A stretch of 64,000 nucleotides of DNA from UBA6168 sp964573725. GTDB taxonomy: Bacteria; Bacteroidota; Bacteroidia; Chitinophagales; Saprospiraceae. The notes under the pieces were generated by a model. The model saw only the letters and a list, made by a program, of their open reading frames with translations. It was not told the origin of the DNA and searched no databases. Shown here in pieces: positions 47,077 to 56,881 of the stretch (its first letter is position 1; each line of letters begins with the position of its first letter). The translations under genes and the position numbers were made by a program. The stretch covers positions 62,001-126,000 of the forward strand of contig CAZNLJ010000005.1 in the NCBI GenBank assembly GCA_964573725.1. The letters run 5' to 3'.

Positions 47077-48837
47077 ATGGTGAAGTCACTCCATAACGAC
47101 GCACAAGCGAATGCCCATGTCGCCGACACAACCCGAATCACCGGTGCGGAAGCCATTCTCCGTTGTCTGATTGCCGAAGGGGTCGACACCATCTTCGGCT
47201 ACCCCGGTGGTGCCATCATGCCGGTATACGATGCGCTTTACCATTACCAGGACAGACTTCGGCACATCCTTCCCCGGCATGAGCAAGGGGCCATCCATGC
47301 GGCGGAAGGTTATGCCAGGGTGACGCGCAGGACCGGCGTATGCATGGCCACATCCGGACCGGGTGCCATGAACCTCGTCACCGGTCTTTCCGATGCCTTG
47401 CTGGATTCCACCCCCTTGGTCTGCATCACCGGCCAGGTGGCGGCCCACCTGCTGGGATCGGACGCCTTCCAGGAAACGGATGTCATCAATACGACCCTTC
47501 CCATCACCAAGTGGAACTACCAGGTCACCCGGGCCTCGGAAATTCCCGCGATCCTCGCCAAGGCATTCCACGTAGCAAACAGCGGACGGCCAGGTCCGGT
47601 CGTCATCGACATCACCAAGAACGCCCAGACCGAAATGATGGATTTCCGGTATGTCGGCAAGCAGCCGATCCGGAGTTACCACCCTACCCCGAAACCCCGT
47701 CAACATGACCTCCACGCCGCCGCCGCCCTCATCAATGCTGCGGAAAAGCCGTTCATCCTCGCCGGTCACGGCATCCAGATCTCCGGCGCGGAGGGTGCTT
47801 TCAAGGATTTCGTAGAAAAGACCGGCATCCCCTTCGGCTGTACCCTGCACGGTTTGTCCACCCTTCCCAACGACCATCCCCTGCACATGGGCATGTTGGG
47901 TATGCACGGTAACTATGGCCCCAATATCAAGCAGAACGAATGTGACGTTCTGATTGCCATCGGGATGCGCTTCGACGACCGGGTGACCGGCAATCTGTCC
48001 AAATATGCAAAGCAGGCCAAGGTCATCCATATTGAAATCGACAAGTCCGAAATCAACAAGAACGTTCCGGCGGACGTCGCCATCCTCTCGGATGCCAAGG
48101 ATGCCCTCCTGAAGCTCCTACCCTTGGTGGCGGAGAAATCCTATCCGGAATGGATCGCCGGGTTCCAGGAATGCGACCGGATAGAAGCGGAAAAAGTCAT
48201 CCGCCGCGACTTGTCCCCGCATCCCGGCGACCTGATAAACATGGGGCTGGTGGTCCGGGAGGTCTCGGACCAGACCCGGGGGACGGCCATCGTGGCCACC
48301 GACGTCGGGCAACACCAAATGGCCGCGGCCCGCTATTACCGGTTCGCAGGATCCAACCAGTGGGTCTCCTCCGGCGGCGCCGGCACCATGGGATACGGGT
48401 TGCCGGCGGCATTCGGTGCCAAGCTCGCCAAACCCGAACAGGCCGTCGTCGCATTCATCGGGGACGGCGGCTTCCAAATGACCCTACAGGAACTCGGGAT
48501 GTGCGCGCAATGGCATGTCGGCGTCAAGATCATTCTGCTTGACAACAATTACCTGGGGATGGTCCGCCAATGGCAACAACTGTTCTTCGACAGGCGGTAT
48601 TCATCGGTTGCGCTCCAAAACCCGGATTTCATCAAGATCGCGGAAGGATTCGGCGTTCCCGGCAAGACCATCCGGCAAGCCTCGGAATTGAAGGAGGCCG
48701 TCGCGGAAATGCTCGCCGCCCCTGGACCCTACCTGCTGCATGTCCGGGTGGTCCAGGAGGAAAACGTCTTCCCGATGGTGCCGGCCGGCTGCGGCGTGGA
48801 TGAAATCATCCTAGAACCTCAACCGACACAAGCCTGA
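47077..48837 (+). CDS. ilvB: Acetolactate synthase large (catalytic) subunit
   Basis: 586 residues. A thiamine-diphosphate enzyme: catalytic Glu E69 in RHEQGAIHAAEGYARVTR, the family line FGYPGGAIMPVYDAL, a central FAD-binding-type domain, and the ThDP motif GDGGFQMTLQELGM through LLDNNYLGMVRQWQ (about 461-500). It condenses pyruvate with pyruvate or 2-oxobutyrate, the first common step of branched-chain amino acid synthesis. The regulatory subunit gene ilvN follows after 45 bases. Confidence 0.97.
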   Translation: MVKSLHNDAQANAHVADTTRITGAEAILRCLIAEGVDTIFGYPGGAIMPVYDALYHYQDRLRHILPRHEQGAIHAAEGYARVTRRTGVCMATSGPGAMNLVTGLSDALLDSTPLVCITGQVAAHLLGSDAFQETDVINTTLPITKWNYQVTRASEIPAILAKAFHVANSGRPGPVVIDITKNAQTEMMDFRYVGKQPIRSYHPTPKPRQHDLHAAAALINAAEKPFILAGHGIQISGAEGAFKDFVEKTGIPFGCTLHGLSTLPNDHPLHMGMLGMHGNYGPNIKQNECDVLIAIGMRFDDRVTGNLSKYAKQAKVIHIEIDKSEINKNVPADVAILSDAKDALLKLLPLVAEKSYPEWIAGFQECDRIEAEKVIRRDLSPHPGDLINMGLVVREVSDQTRGTAIVATDVGQHQMAAARYYRFAGSNQWVSSGGAGTMGYGLPAAFGAKLAKPEQAVVAFIGDGGFQMTLQELGMCAQWHVGVKIILLDNNYLGMVRQWQQLFFDRRYSSVALQNPDFIKIAEGFGVPGKTIRQASELKEAVAEMLAAPGPYLLHVRVVQEENVFPMVPAGCGVDEIILEPQPTQA

Positions 48838-48882
48838 CCCCTATCAAGTCCTATTGCTCCACCTATCCAACGTATCCTCGGC

Positions 48883-49422
48883 ATGTCGAACATCAAGGAA
48901 TATACCATCACCGTCTTTTCCGAAAATCAGACCGGCCTGTTGACACGGGTGACGTCCGTCTTCACCCGCCGCCACGTCAACATCGAAAGCCTGACCGTAT
49001 CGAAGTCCTCCATGCCGGGAATCCACCGCTTCACCATCGTGGTCCATGTCACCCAACACATGGTGGAAACCCTGGTGGCACAACTGGACAAGCAGGTCGA
49101 CGTACTCAAGGCCTTCTGTTACGAGCGGGACGAAATCGTTTTCCAGGAAATAGCGCTCTACAAGGTGCCCATGTCGGTATTCAGGGGTTCCTCCACCATA
49201 GAGACCTTGATCCGCAAGCACAACGCAAGGGTGTTGGATATCCAGGAGGAATTTCTCGTCCTCGAGAAATCAGGACACCAATCCGAGACGGAGGCCTTGC
49301 TGGAGGAATTACGCCAGCTGGGCATCTATGAGTTTGTCCGTTCCGGTCGCGTGGCGATCGTCAAACCGATGGAACGACTGAGCAGCTACCTGCAGTCGCT
49401 GACCGAGGAACATACCTCATGA
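48883..49422 (+). CDS. ilvN: Acetolactate synthase small (regulatory) subunit
   Basis: 179 residues. An N-terminal ACT domain (YTITVFSENQTGLLTRVTSV, then FTRRHVNIESLTVSKS) binds the feedback inhibitor valine in this family; the C-terminal domain (ELRQLGIYEFVRSGRVAIVK) contacts the catalytic subunit. It sits between ilvB and ilvC, as in many bacteria. The gene could equally be called ilvH; the two names cover the same family. Confidence 0.95.
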   Translation: MSNIKEYTITVFSENQTGLLTRVTSVFTRRHVNIESLTVSKSSMPGIHRFTIVVHVTQHMVETLVAQLDKQVDVLKAFCYERDEIVFQEIALYKVPMSVFRGSSTIETLIRKHNARVLDIQEEFLVLEKSGHQSETEALLEELRQLGIYEFVRSGRVAIVKPMERLSSYLQSLTEEHTS

Positions 49423-49480
49423 AGCGGTTCCTCCGTCTTGAACCCTATACAGACAACACTACCTATCAAAACTTCATACA

Positions 49481-50533
49481 ATGGCAACAATGAATTTCGG
49501 CGGCGTCGAGGAAAACGTCGTGACCAGGGAGGAATTCCCCTTGGCAAAAGCCAGGGAAATCCTGGCGCAGGAAACCATCGCAATCATCGGTTACGGGGTG
49601 CAGGGCCCTGGCCAGGCGCTCAATCTCGTTGACAACGGTTTCCATGTCATCGTCGGACAGCGGTATCCCTCCAAGAGTTGGGACAAGGCGGTCGCGGACG
49701 GGTTCGTACCGGGTGAGACCCTTTTCCCCATCGAAGAGGCCTGCCAACGGGGTACGATCATCCAGTACCTGCTGTCGGATGCCGCCCAAATCGCGCAATG
49801 GGATACCGTGCGGAAGTACCTCAGCCCCGGCAAGGCCCTTTACTTCTCGCACGGCTTCGCCATCACCTATAAGGACAGGACCGGGATTGTCCCCCCGGCC
49901 GACGTGGATGTCATCCTGGTCGCACCCAAAGGGTCCGGTACCAGCCTGCGCCGCATGTTCCTGGAAGGAAAAGGATTGAACTCCAGCTACGCCATTTTCC
50001 AGGATGCCACCGGAAAGGCCTTCGAAAGGGTCGTGGCCCTCGGGATCGGGATCGGTTCCGGCTATCTGTTCGAAACGACTTTCCAAAAGGAAGTCTACTC
50101 CGACCTGACCGGTGAACGCGGCACACTCATGGGTGCCATACAGGGAATCTTCGAGGCGCAGTACAACACCCTCCGCGGGCGGGGGCATTCGCCCAGTGAA
50201 GCGTTCAACGAAACCGTCGAGGAACTGACCCAAAGCCTGATGCCCCTGGTCGCCGAGAACGGGATGGATTGGATGTATGCCAATTGTTCGACCACCGCAC
50301 AACGGGGTGCGCTGGATTGGAAGAACAGGTTCCGCGATGCGGTGGCACCGGTCTTCGAGGAACTGTATGACAGTGTGGCCGCCGGCAATGAGGCGCAGCG
50401 CTCCATCGACAGCAACAGCCAGCCCGATTACCGGACCAAACTGGAGGCGGAACTGAAGGAATTGCGGGAAAGTGAAATGTGGCGCACCGGGGTCGTTGTT
50501 CGCAGCCTCCGCCCGGAAAGGCAAGAAAAATAA
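49481..50533 (+). CDS. ilvC: Ketol-acid reductoisomerase
   Basis: 350 residues, a class I (short) enzyme. The Rossmann motif GYGVQGPGQALNLVDNG and following VGQRYPSKSWDKA bind the NAD(P)H; the Arg and Ser residues there are in the region that selects NADPH over NADH. The C-terminal knotted domain carries the metal-binding acids in QKEVYSDLTGERGTLMG and the later Glu residues in EAFNETVEELT. It makes dihydroxy acids from acetolactate or acetohydroxybutyrate, feeding ilvD. The LRRMFLEGKGLNSSYAI stretch resembles the variant common in Bacteroidota. A strong terminator closes the cluster. Confidence 0.97.
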   Translation: MATMNFGGVEENVVTREEFPLAKAREILAQETIAIIGYGVQGPGQALNLVDNGFHVIVGQRYPSKSWDKAVADGFVPGETLFPIEEACQRGTIIQYLLSDAAQIAQWDTVRKYLSPGKALYFSHGFAITYKDRTGIVPPADVDVILVAPKGSGTSLRRMFLEGKGLNSSYAIFQDATGKAFERVVALGIGIGSGYLFETTFQKEVYSDLTGERGTLMGAIQGIFEAQYNTLRGRGHSPSEAFNETVEELTQSLMPLVAENGMDWMYANCSTTAQRGALDWKNRFRDAVAPVFEELYDSVAAGNEAQRSIDSNSQPDYRTKLEAELKELRESEMWRTGVVVRSLRPERQEK

Positions 50534-50609
50534 CTTTCCGTTCATACCAGGTAGGGGAGCCGTATGCCTGGACGCCTCCGTGGCGGAACAACCGTTCCGT
50601 TCTTGCGAG

Positions 50610-50644
50610 CCTCCTTCCGAGACAACCGGAAGGAGGTTTTTTTT
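50610..50644 (+). terminator. Rho-independent terminator after ilvC
   Basis: A 10-base perfect stem (CCTCCTTCCG / CGGAAGGAGG), a seven-base loop and eight T immediately after. It lies about 75 bases past the ilvC stop. Confidence 0.93.
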
Positions 50645-50731
50645 CATTCCCATTCCAACCGCTGCTTCCCAGCCTGATCCGGCCGGCTTAGGCCGCCTCC
50701 GAATGGCGGGAATTTCTTTTCTTTGCCGGGT

Positions 50732-51946
50732 ATGCAGACTGCGTCCGTGCTTTTCTGGGTCTCGTTGGGGGTCGCCGGCTATACTTATCTCGGGTATGGC
50801 TTGCTGCTGTATTGCCTGGTCCGGCTGCAGCGTGTGTTCACCCGGCGGAGGCTTCCGCCAAGCGGGGCGGAAGAAGCAGGTCCTCCCCGGCTGACCTTGG
50901 TCATCGCCGCCTATAACGAAGCCGACATCATCGGGGAAAAGCTCGACAATACGCTGGCATTGGATTACCCCGCCCACGCCTGGCAGGTCCTGGTGGTCAC
51001 GGACGGTTCCACCGACGGGACGGACCGGCTGGTGGAGCGGTGGTCCCAGGCCGACCCAGGCTTCCGTCCATCCATCCGGTTGTTTCACCGACCGGAACGC
51101 CGCGGAAAAATGGCGGCGGTAGACCGGGTGCTTCCGTATGTGGATACGCCGCTCACCGTCTTCACGGATGCGAACACCTTGTTGAACCGGGCGGCACTGC
51201 TTCAATTGGCCAGCCGTTTCCGGGACCCGTCGACCGGTGTCGTCGCCGGAGAAAAACGGGTCCGCATGCAGGCGGAGGACGCGGCGCCGGCCCGCGGGGA
51301 AGGAGTCTATTGGCAATACGAATCGAAAATCAAGCGCTGGGAAGCGGAACTGCATTCCTGCAGCGGTGCCGTCGGGGAATTGTTCGCCATCCGGACCCAC
51401 CTGTACCGTCGGCTTCCGCCGGACACCCTGACGGAGGATTTCGTCCTATCCATGTCCATCGCGATGGAGGGATACCGCATCGCATACGAACCGGCGGCCT
51501 ATGCCGTGGAACATGCAAGTCCGGACATGCGGGAAGAGTACAAGCGGAAAGTCCGAATCGCCGCCGGCGGCCTGCAGTCCCTCTGGCGGTTGCGGGCATT
51601 GCTCAATCCGTTCCGATACGGGCTGCTGGCATTTCAGTTCGTTTCTCACCGGCTGTTCCGATGGGTATTGGCCCCCTTGGCCTTGCCGCTGCTATTCGTT
51701 TCCAACTTATGGTTGTTGGGGGGCGATGCCGTTTGGCCGCTTCCCATATGCTGTGCCCAGCTTGGGTTCTATCTGCTTGCATATCTGGGATTCCTGCGTC
51801 GGAATCACAAATCCGAAAATAAGGTTATCTTTATTCCATATTATTTCTGCTTCCTGAACTACGTCATGTATGCAGGAGCCTGGCGGTTGGCCCGGGGAAA
51901 ACAGTCCGTCGTCTGGGAAAAGGCCCGCAGGGCCGGTACCAAATAA
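50732..51946 (+). CDS. Membrane-bound family 2 glycosyltransferase
   Basis: 404 residues from the ATG at 50732 (a TTG nine bases earlier is possible). One N-terminal transmembrane helix (about 5-30) precedes a GT-A catalytic domain: LVIAAYNEADIIGEKLDN, VVTDGSTDGTDRLVE, the DxD-like FTDANT, and TEDFVLSMSIAMEGYRIAYE, which holds the ED of processive GT2 enzymes. Two or three hydrophobic segments follow near the C-terminus. It probably polymerises or adds sugars at the inner membrane, for example in exopolysaccharide or cell-surface glycan synthesis; the donor is unknown. It stands alone after the ilv terminator and is followed by a large secreted protein gene after about 100 bases. Confidence 0.88.
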   Translation: MQTASVLFWVSLGVAGYTYLGYGLLLYCLVRLQRVFTRRRLPPSGAEEAGPPRLTLVIAAYNEADIIGEKLDNTLALDYPAHAWQVLVVTDGSTDGTDRLVERWSQADPGFRPSIRLFHRPERRGKMAAVDRVLPYVDTPLTVFTDANTLLNRAALLQLASRFRDPSTGVVAGEKRVRMQAEDAAPARGEGVYWQYESKIKRWEAELHSCSGAVGELFAIRTHLYRRLPPDTLTEDFVLSMSIAMEGYRIAYEPAAYAVEHASPDMREEYKRKVRIAAGGLQSLWRLRALLNPFRYGLLAFQFVSHRLFRWVLAPLALPLLFVSNLWLLGGDAVWPLPICCAQLGFYLLAYLGFLRRNHKSENKVIFIPYYFCFLNYVMYAGAWRLARGKQSVVWEKARRAGTK

Positions 51947-52045
51947 GTTCCCGGTCTGCACCGGGCCATCCGCAGCGGTTGCGCCCATCCATTCCCGTTA
52001 TTCCTGGCGTAGGCAGGTCCTTTCCGTCCGGTTCAACCATATCTT

Positions 52046-55000
52046 ATGAAAACCGCTTCCTTGCTGTGTCTGCTGTTGTCCATGCACGCCATCCGCCTGT
52101 TCGCGCAGCCATCGAACGACGATTGCAGCGGCTTGACCTATCTGGGGGAGGCACCCGTATGTCCGCTGACCGATACTTTCCACAATGTAGGCGCAACGGC
52201 CTCCATCGTCTTTTCCGATCCTTCCGACAACATACCTTCCTGTTTTACCGGCGGGACTACCGACCGGGACGTGTGGTTTTCCTTTACCACGCCGGCGGAC
52301 GGAAGCGCGCCCGACCTGACCCTGCGGCTGCAAGCCGTGGATGGACAGCACGGGGGCATCCTACAGCCCCAAATGGCGGTATATCGGGGCGACTGTCTCC
52401 TGGATGAGCTGCAGGAACTGGGCTGTGTGTCGGCACAAGCCGGCGGGACCGAACTGGAACTGGACCTGCTGGGGCTGACGCCCGGCCTGCCGTATTTCAT
52501 CCGGGTGAGCGATTGGTCCGCTTCCGCCACCCCCAACTGGGGAGATTTCCTGCTCTGTGTGGAAACGTTCGTACCGGTATACGTAATCGGGGAAGACGCG
52601 GGATCCACCGCCTGTGCCGGTACCCTGTACGACAGCGGTGGGGACGACGGCGACTACGGCAATAACCAATACCATACCTTCACCATTTGCCCGGACGAGT
52701 TTCATCAATGTATCCTGCTGGACATCCACACATTCGACCTGGAGTTCAGTTTCGACGTCCTGCAGGTCTACGCCGGGGAAACCGCTTCCGGGCTGCAGTT
52801 GGGCAGTTTCACCGGCAGCGGCGGCGGGGTGACCCTGCAATCCCATGCCAGCTGTGTGACCGTTCTTTTCGATAGCGACGGATCGGTGACCGGCAGCGGA
52901 TTCGAGCTGTCCTGGACCTGTTCACCGGATACCTGCGACATCCCGCCGCCCGTATCCTGCGAGAACGCCGTACCGGTCGGTCCGCTGCCCTTCACCGCCG
53001 GGGGGCTGTCCACTTGCAATGCCGGCAACAACTACCAGGCGGGTCCATGCAATGCCGATGCCTGGATGGCGACGGAAGACTATGTGTTCGCCTACACCTC
53101 CAACGGCGGAGAGTGTATCGCGGTGTCCGTCACGGGATCGGCGGAAGGGACCGGTCTGGGCATTTTCGACGATTGTCCGGATGTCGCGGTGGCTTGCCTG
53201 GCGCAGGCCGGCGGCGGGGCGGGCACAGCCGACCCGGCGGTGAATGCGGTGTTCCTGGAATTTCCGGGTACCTACTATATTGTCGTGGACAATGCCGGCG
53301 CTTGCACGGATTTTCAACTGGCCGTGGAAAAGGTCGCATGTCCGGTGGTCTTCCCGTCCGCCGCCTATTGTGAGGATGCGCTCTCGCTCAACGGATGCGG
53401 GGAACTGCCGGCGGTGGTCAGCGTCGCGCCCGGCCAAGGGGATCCCACATTTCTTGTGGACGGAATCAACGACGGATGTTGGGGCGGATTCCCGACCAAC
53501 TTCACCTGGTTCAGTTTCCAGGCACAGGCGGACGGGGAATTCGGGTTCATCATGCAGGCATCCGACCCGAACGAAGCTTCCGACATCGATTTCCAGGTGT
53601 GGGGACCGGTCATGGATCCGGCGGAACTATGCAGTTTCGCACAGCTGCACCAACCCGCGCGGAGTTCGTATGCCGCCGGCGCGGATCCCACCGGGATGGT
53701 CCCCATCCATCCGACGACCGGGGTTCCGGTGACGGACACCTGTGAAACGGCCACCGGGGATGATTTCGTCCTTCCCTTGCCGGTAATTGCCGGTGCGTAT
53801 TACGTGGTGCTGATCAACGACTGGGGGAACCAGATTGTCAGCGGTGCCATTTCCATCGATTTCGGGGGAACCAGCCCGGGCGTCATGGATGCCTTACCCG
53901 TCGATTTCAGCATTTCCCCCGATACGGTAGTCTGTCCGGGCACCTCCGTCCAGCTGGCCGCCGCCGGCGGGGAAGTCTACCAATGGCTGCCGGAATCAGG
54001 TCTGAGTTGTGCCTATTGTCCCGCTCCGGTCGCGGTTGTCGACAGCAGCCAGGTCTATCAGGCGGTGATCCATACGGTCTGTCGGACGGATACCCTCGAG
54101 ACCCTGGTCGGAATCCTGGAGGCGAGCGCCGGTCCGGATGCGACCGTCTGTACGGGCGAAACCTTCAGCATCCAGGGCGGGCCGGATTTTCCGGACATCG
54201 TCTACCAATGGACCGCACCGGCCGGTTTCCTGAGCTGCACCGATTGTCCGCAGCCGACGGTCACCGCCCTGCAGGCCGGTTCCTGGACAATCCAGGTCCA
54301 GGCCTCCCTGGGTGGATGTTCCTATACCGACCTGATGTTCCTGGAGGTCACACCCGGCCAGGCTCCTGTCTTTGAAGTTTCCGGGGACTGGTCGGTTTGC
54401 CTCGGGGACACCGTACAGATCGGCTCGGACGATTCGGCTGCGGATTGGTCCGTTTCCTGGTACGAACAGGGGAGCACCCAGGTCTTTTCCCAACAGTCCA
54501 ATCCTTCCGTTTCGCCGCTGACGAGCCAAACCTACTATGTCTGGGTGCAAAGTCCGGAATGCCAGGCCGGTACGGTGGACAGTGTGACCGTCAACGTCCA
54601 TGCGGTACCCCAGATCGCGCTGTTGCCGGATACGGTCTTGTGTCAGGGGGACGGCCTCCCCTTGTCGCTCCTGCCGCCGGAGCCCGGGGTCAGCTATTCC
54701 TGGTCACCGAGCACCTACCTGGACCTTCCCGGACAATTGAATACCCTGGCGACGCCCATGGACCCGGTCCAATATGTACTCACGGCGGACCACAACGGAT
54801 GCAGCCGCCAAGACAGTGTTTTCCTGGGGGTGATTCCGGTCGGACTGGTGGTGAACGGGCCGGATACCCTGCCGATTTGTGCAGGTACCGCGGTCGGCAT
54901 ACAGGTTGTCCCCACCCCGCCCGGAGCCTTGGTGAGCTGGTCACCGGACAACGGGAGCCTGGACCAGCTCACCGGAACCGAGGTCACCGCCATGCCGCTT

Positions 55001-56545
55001 ACAGGCACCACCTATAAGGCGACCGTCTCCAACAACGGCTGCATCCGCAGCGCCATGGTGCATGTAGGCGTCGACTCCCTTCCGTACGACTTGTCCATCG
55101 CGCCGGCGGATACCCAGATTTGCCAGGGCGCGACAGTCCTCCTCACCTCTTCCACATACGAACCGGCAGATTTCGGAGCCCTGGCTTTCGAGTGGCGCCC
55201 ATTGGAGGGACAACTCACCCCGGATTCCTTCCTCAACCTGCTGGTCCAGCCCCTCCAGTCGACCACTTATTCCCGTGTGGCGCGGAACGGCTACTGCGTG
55301 GATACGACCCTGGTCACCGTGACGGTCGTGGATGCCGGGGCACTGGCCATTACGCCCGTCGACCCGATGCTGTGCCAAGGGGATTCCGTCGCCTTCCAGG
55401 TGACGGCAGCGGGTGCCGAGTCGTTCACCTGGAATCCGCCGACCGCTTTGTCCTGCTCGGATTGCCCCCAACCGGTGGCCGCCCCCCCGAGCAGCACGAC
55501 CTATACGGTGGAAGCGACCGTCTCCGGTTGTCCGGTCAGTTCCTCCGTATCCGTCACCGTATTGGGGACACCGACGTTCACCGCCCCGCCCCCCGTGGTT
55601 TGTGCCGGTGAATCCGTCATCCTCAACCCATTCCCCAATGCCGATTGGACCTATCAGTGGAGTGCGAGCGGTACACCCGGCTTTTCCAGTGCGGACCCCG
55701 CACCGACCCTGACCCCCCATGTGTCGGACACCATTACCGTGAGCATCAGCCATGGGAATTGCCCGTCCGTCACCTTTACCTTTCCCTTGTTCGTCTCCGG
55801 CAATCCGGTGCTGGATTTACCTTCCGACACCACGGTCTGCAACGACCAGCCATTTCCTTTGGAAGCGGTCACGAACATACCGGGCAGCTTTTGGTGGGAA
55901 GATACCATTGCGGGCAATCCTTTCCTGCCGGACCAGCTGCTTCCCGGAGACAACCTTTTCCAGCTGACCTATCACAACCTTTGCGGAGATACCTTGTACG
56001 GTTCGGTACTGGTCCGGGTGGTCGAACCCGTGCGGATCCTGGACATCACCCATTCCGAGGATACCACCCTGGTGTATGCGGGGACCCTGTTGACCCTATC
56101 CGCCGAAACCCAACCGGACGGGGTTGCATACCAATGGTCTACCGGAAGCAATACCGACACCACCGTCGTCCGACCGACCGAACCTGGCACCGCCACTTAC
56201 CGGTTGACGGTGACGGACAGCTTCGGCTGTATCGACAGCGCCGCCATCAGTTTCCAAATCCGACCGAGTGTGTTCGGCGTTCCCAATGTATTCACCCCGA
56301 ACGGGGACGGGACCAACGACACCTTCGCGCTCATTATCACCGGGGAGCAAATCTTCGTGGAACGCATGGATATCTGGAACCGGTGGGGAGAGCGGGTTTA
56401 TTCCGCCGAGGCAGCCACAGCCGGCTGGGACGGCCAGCATCGGGGAAAACCGGCACCGGCGGATGTCTACAGCTATCGGATCGAGGTCGGCTTGCCGGAT
56501 GGTCGCAAACAAATCCTTACCGGAGATGTTACCTTGCTCCGTTGA
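52046..56545 (+). CDS. Large secreted protein with CUB-like, Ig/PKD-like and gliding-motility C-terminal domains
   Basis: 1499 residues with a signal peptide ending near LFAQ. The first domain (about 22-175, DRDVWFSFTTPADGSAPDLT) is of the kind often found at the start of Bacteroidota surface proteins. A CUB-like domain follows (about 190-290, FDVLQVYAGE and GSGFELSWTC), then further similar domains, and from about 640 to 1400 a series of Ig/PKD-like units with lines such as CPGTSVQLAAAGGEVYQWLP and CSDCPQPVAAPPSSTTYTVE. The last ~90 residues are a CHU_C (type B T9SS) domain: VPNVFTPNGDGTNDTF, IWNRWGERVY, and ADVYSYRIEV. It is predicted to be secreted by T9SS and attached to the surface; no enzyme motif was seen. 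Confidence 0.92.
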   Translation: MKTASLLCLLLSMHAIRLFAQPSNDDCSGLTYLGEAPVCPLTDTFHNVGATASIVFSDPSDNIPSCFTGGTTDRDVWFSFTTPADGSAPDLTLRLQAVDGQHGGILQPQMAVYRGDCLLDELQELGCVSAQAGGTELELDLLGLTPGLPYFIRVSDWSASATPNWGDFLLCVETFVPVYVIGEDAGSTACAGTLYDSGGDDGDYGNNQYHTFTICPDEFHQCILLDIHTFDLEFSFDVLQVYAGETASGLQLGSFTGSGGGVTLQSHASCVTVLFDSDGSVTGSGFELSWTCSPDTCDIPPPVSCENAVPVGPLPFTAGGLSTCNAGNNYQAGPCNADAWMATEDYVFAYTSNGGECIAVSVTGSAEGTGLGIFDDCPDVAVACLAQAGGGAGTADPAVNAVFLEFPGTYYIVVDNAGACTDFQLAVEKVACPVVFPSAAYCEDALSLNGCGELPAVVSVAPGQGDPTFLVDGINDGCWGGFPTNFTWFSFQAQADGEFGFIMQASDPNEASDIDFQVWGPVMDPAELCSFAQLHQPARSSYAAGADPTGMVPIHPTTGVPVTDTCETATGDDFVLPLPVIAGAYYVVLINDWGNQIVSGAISIDFGGTSPGVMDALPVDFSISPDTVVCPGTSVQLAAAGGEVYQWLPESGLSCAYCPAPVAVVDSSQVYQAVIHTVCRTDTLETLVGILEASAGPDATVCTGETFSIQGGPDFPDIVYQWTAPAGFLSCTDCPQPTVTALQAGSWTIQVQASLGGCSYTDLMFLEVTPGQAPVFEVSGDWSVCLGDTVQIGSDDSAADWSVSWYEQGSTQVFSQQSNPSVSPLTSQTYYVWVQSPECQAGTVDSVTVNVHAVPQIALLPDTVLCQGDGLPLSLLPPEPGVSYSWSPSTYLDLPGQLNTLATPMDPVQYVLTADHNGCSRQDSVFLGVIPVGLVVNGPDTLPICAGTAVGIQVVPTPPGALVSWSPDNGSLDQLTGTEVTAMPLTGTTYKATVSNNGCIRSAMVHVGVDSLPYDLSIAPADTQICQGATVLLTSSTYEPADFGALAFEWRPLEGQLTPDSFLNLLVQPLQSTTYSRVARNGYCVDTTLVTVTVVDAGALAITPVDPMLCQGDSVAFQVTAAGAESFTWNPPTALSCSDCPQPVAAPPSSTTYTVEATVSGCPVSSSVSVTVLGTPTFTAPPPVVCAGESVILNPFPNADWTYQWSASGTPGFSSADPAPTLTPHVSDTITVSISHGNCPSVTFTFPLFVSGNPVLDLPSDTTVCNDQPFPLEAVTNIPGSFWWEDTIAGNPFLPDQLLPGDNLFQLTYHNLCGDTLYGSVLVRVVEPVRILDITHSEDTTLVYAGTLLTLSAETQPDGVAYQWSTGSNTDTTVVRPTEPGTATYRLTVTDSFGCIDSAAISFQIRPSVFGVPNVFTPNGDGTNDTFALIITGEQIFVERMDIWNRWGERVYSAEAATAGWDGQHRGKPAPADVYSYRIEVGLPDGRKQILTGDVTLLR

Positions 56546-56548
56546 CCA

Positions 56549-56581
56549 GGCACCTTACCGGTCGCATACCTGGAAGGTGCC
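56549..56581 (+). terminator. Hairpin after the CHU_C protein gene
   Basis: GGCACCTT and AAGGTGCC pair around a 17-base loop that itself contains part of a CCAGG/CCTGG pairing. It begins just after the stop codon at 56545. There is no U tract, so it is a tentative terminator. Confidence 0.45.
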
Positions 56582-56881
56582 GGGACCGGAATCATGCAGC
56601 GGATCGGCGTGCCGGAAAACGGGAATCGGAAAAAAACCGGGTATCGAGCGCTTTCCGGTTCGTGGCAACCTGCTGCGGTGCCGTGCGCATCGGGCGAGGT
56701 ACGGTTGGCCCTGGAGCCGCTGAAAGACACGGCATACCCGGCTCCCGAACAGACACGAGAGATGACCGAGTAAGCGCCTGCCGGTCGTCCGCTTCGAATC
56801 CTCCTTTCCCAGGCCTACAGGATAGCGCAGGGAAAGTTGGATGAACGGTATCGGAAACCACAGCCTAACAAAAAAGAATAA
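56582..56881. other. Intergenic region upstream of the BtuB-like receptor gene
   Basis: 300 bases. Only the last ~30 bases are AT-rich, and this A-rich run leads into the TTG start of the receptor gene. I looked here for a second cobalamin riboswitch and found only a weak likeness to the last conserved box (GAGTAAGCGCCTGCC near 56768); the central conserved boxes are missing. Confidence 0.5.

Noticed and set aside
56600..56790. A second cobalamin riboswitch upstream of the btuB-like gene
   Set aside because: Only a weak likeness to the closing box (GAGTAAGCGCCTGCC) is present; the GGGAA-GGTGnAAATCC and GCnACTGT core boxes and a pairing P1 strand are missing.
56785..56810. GCTTCGAATCCTCC resembling the T-arm of a tRNA
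   Set aside because: No acceptor or anticodon stem can be formed around it, so it is a chance match. No tRNA was found in the window.
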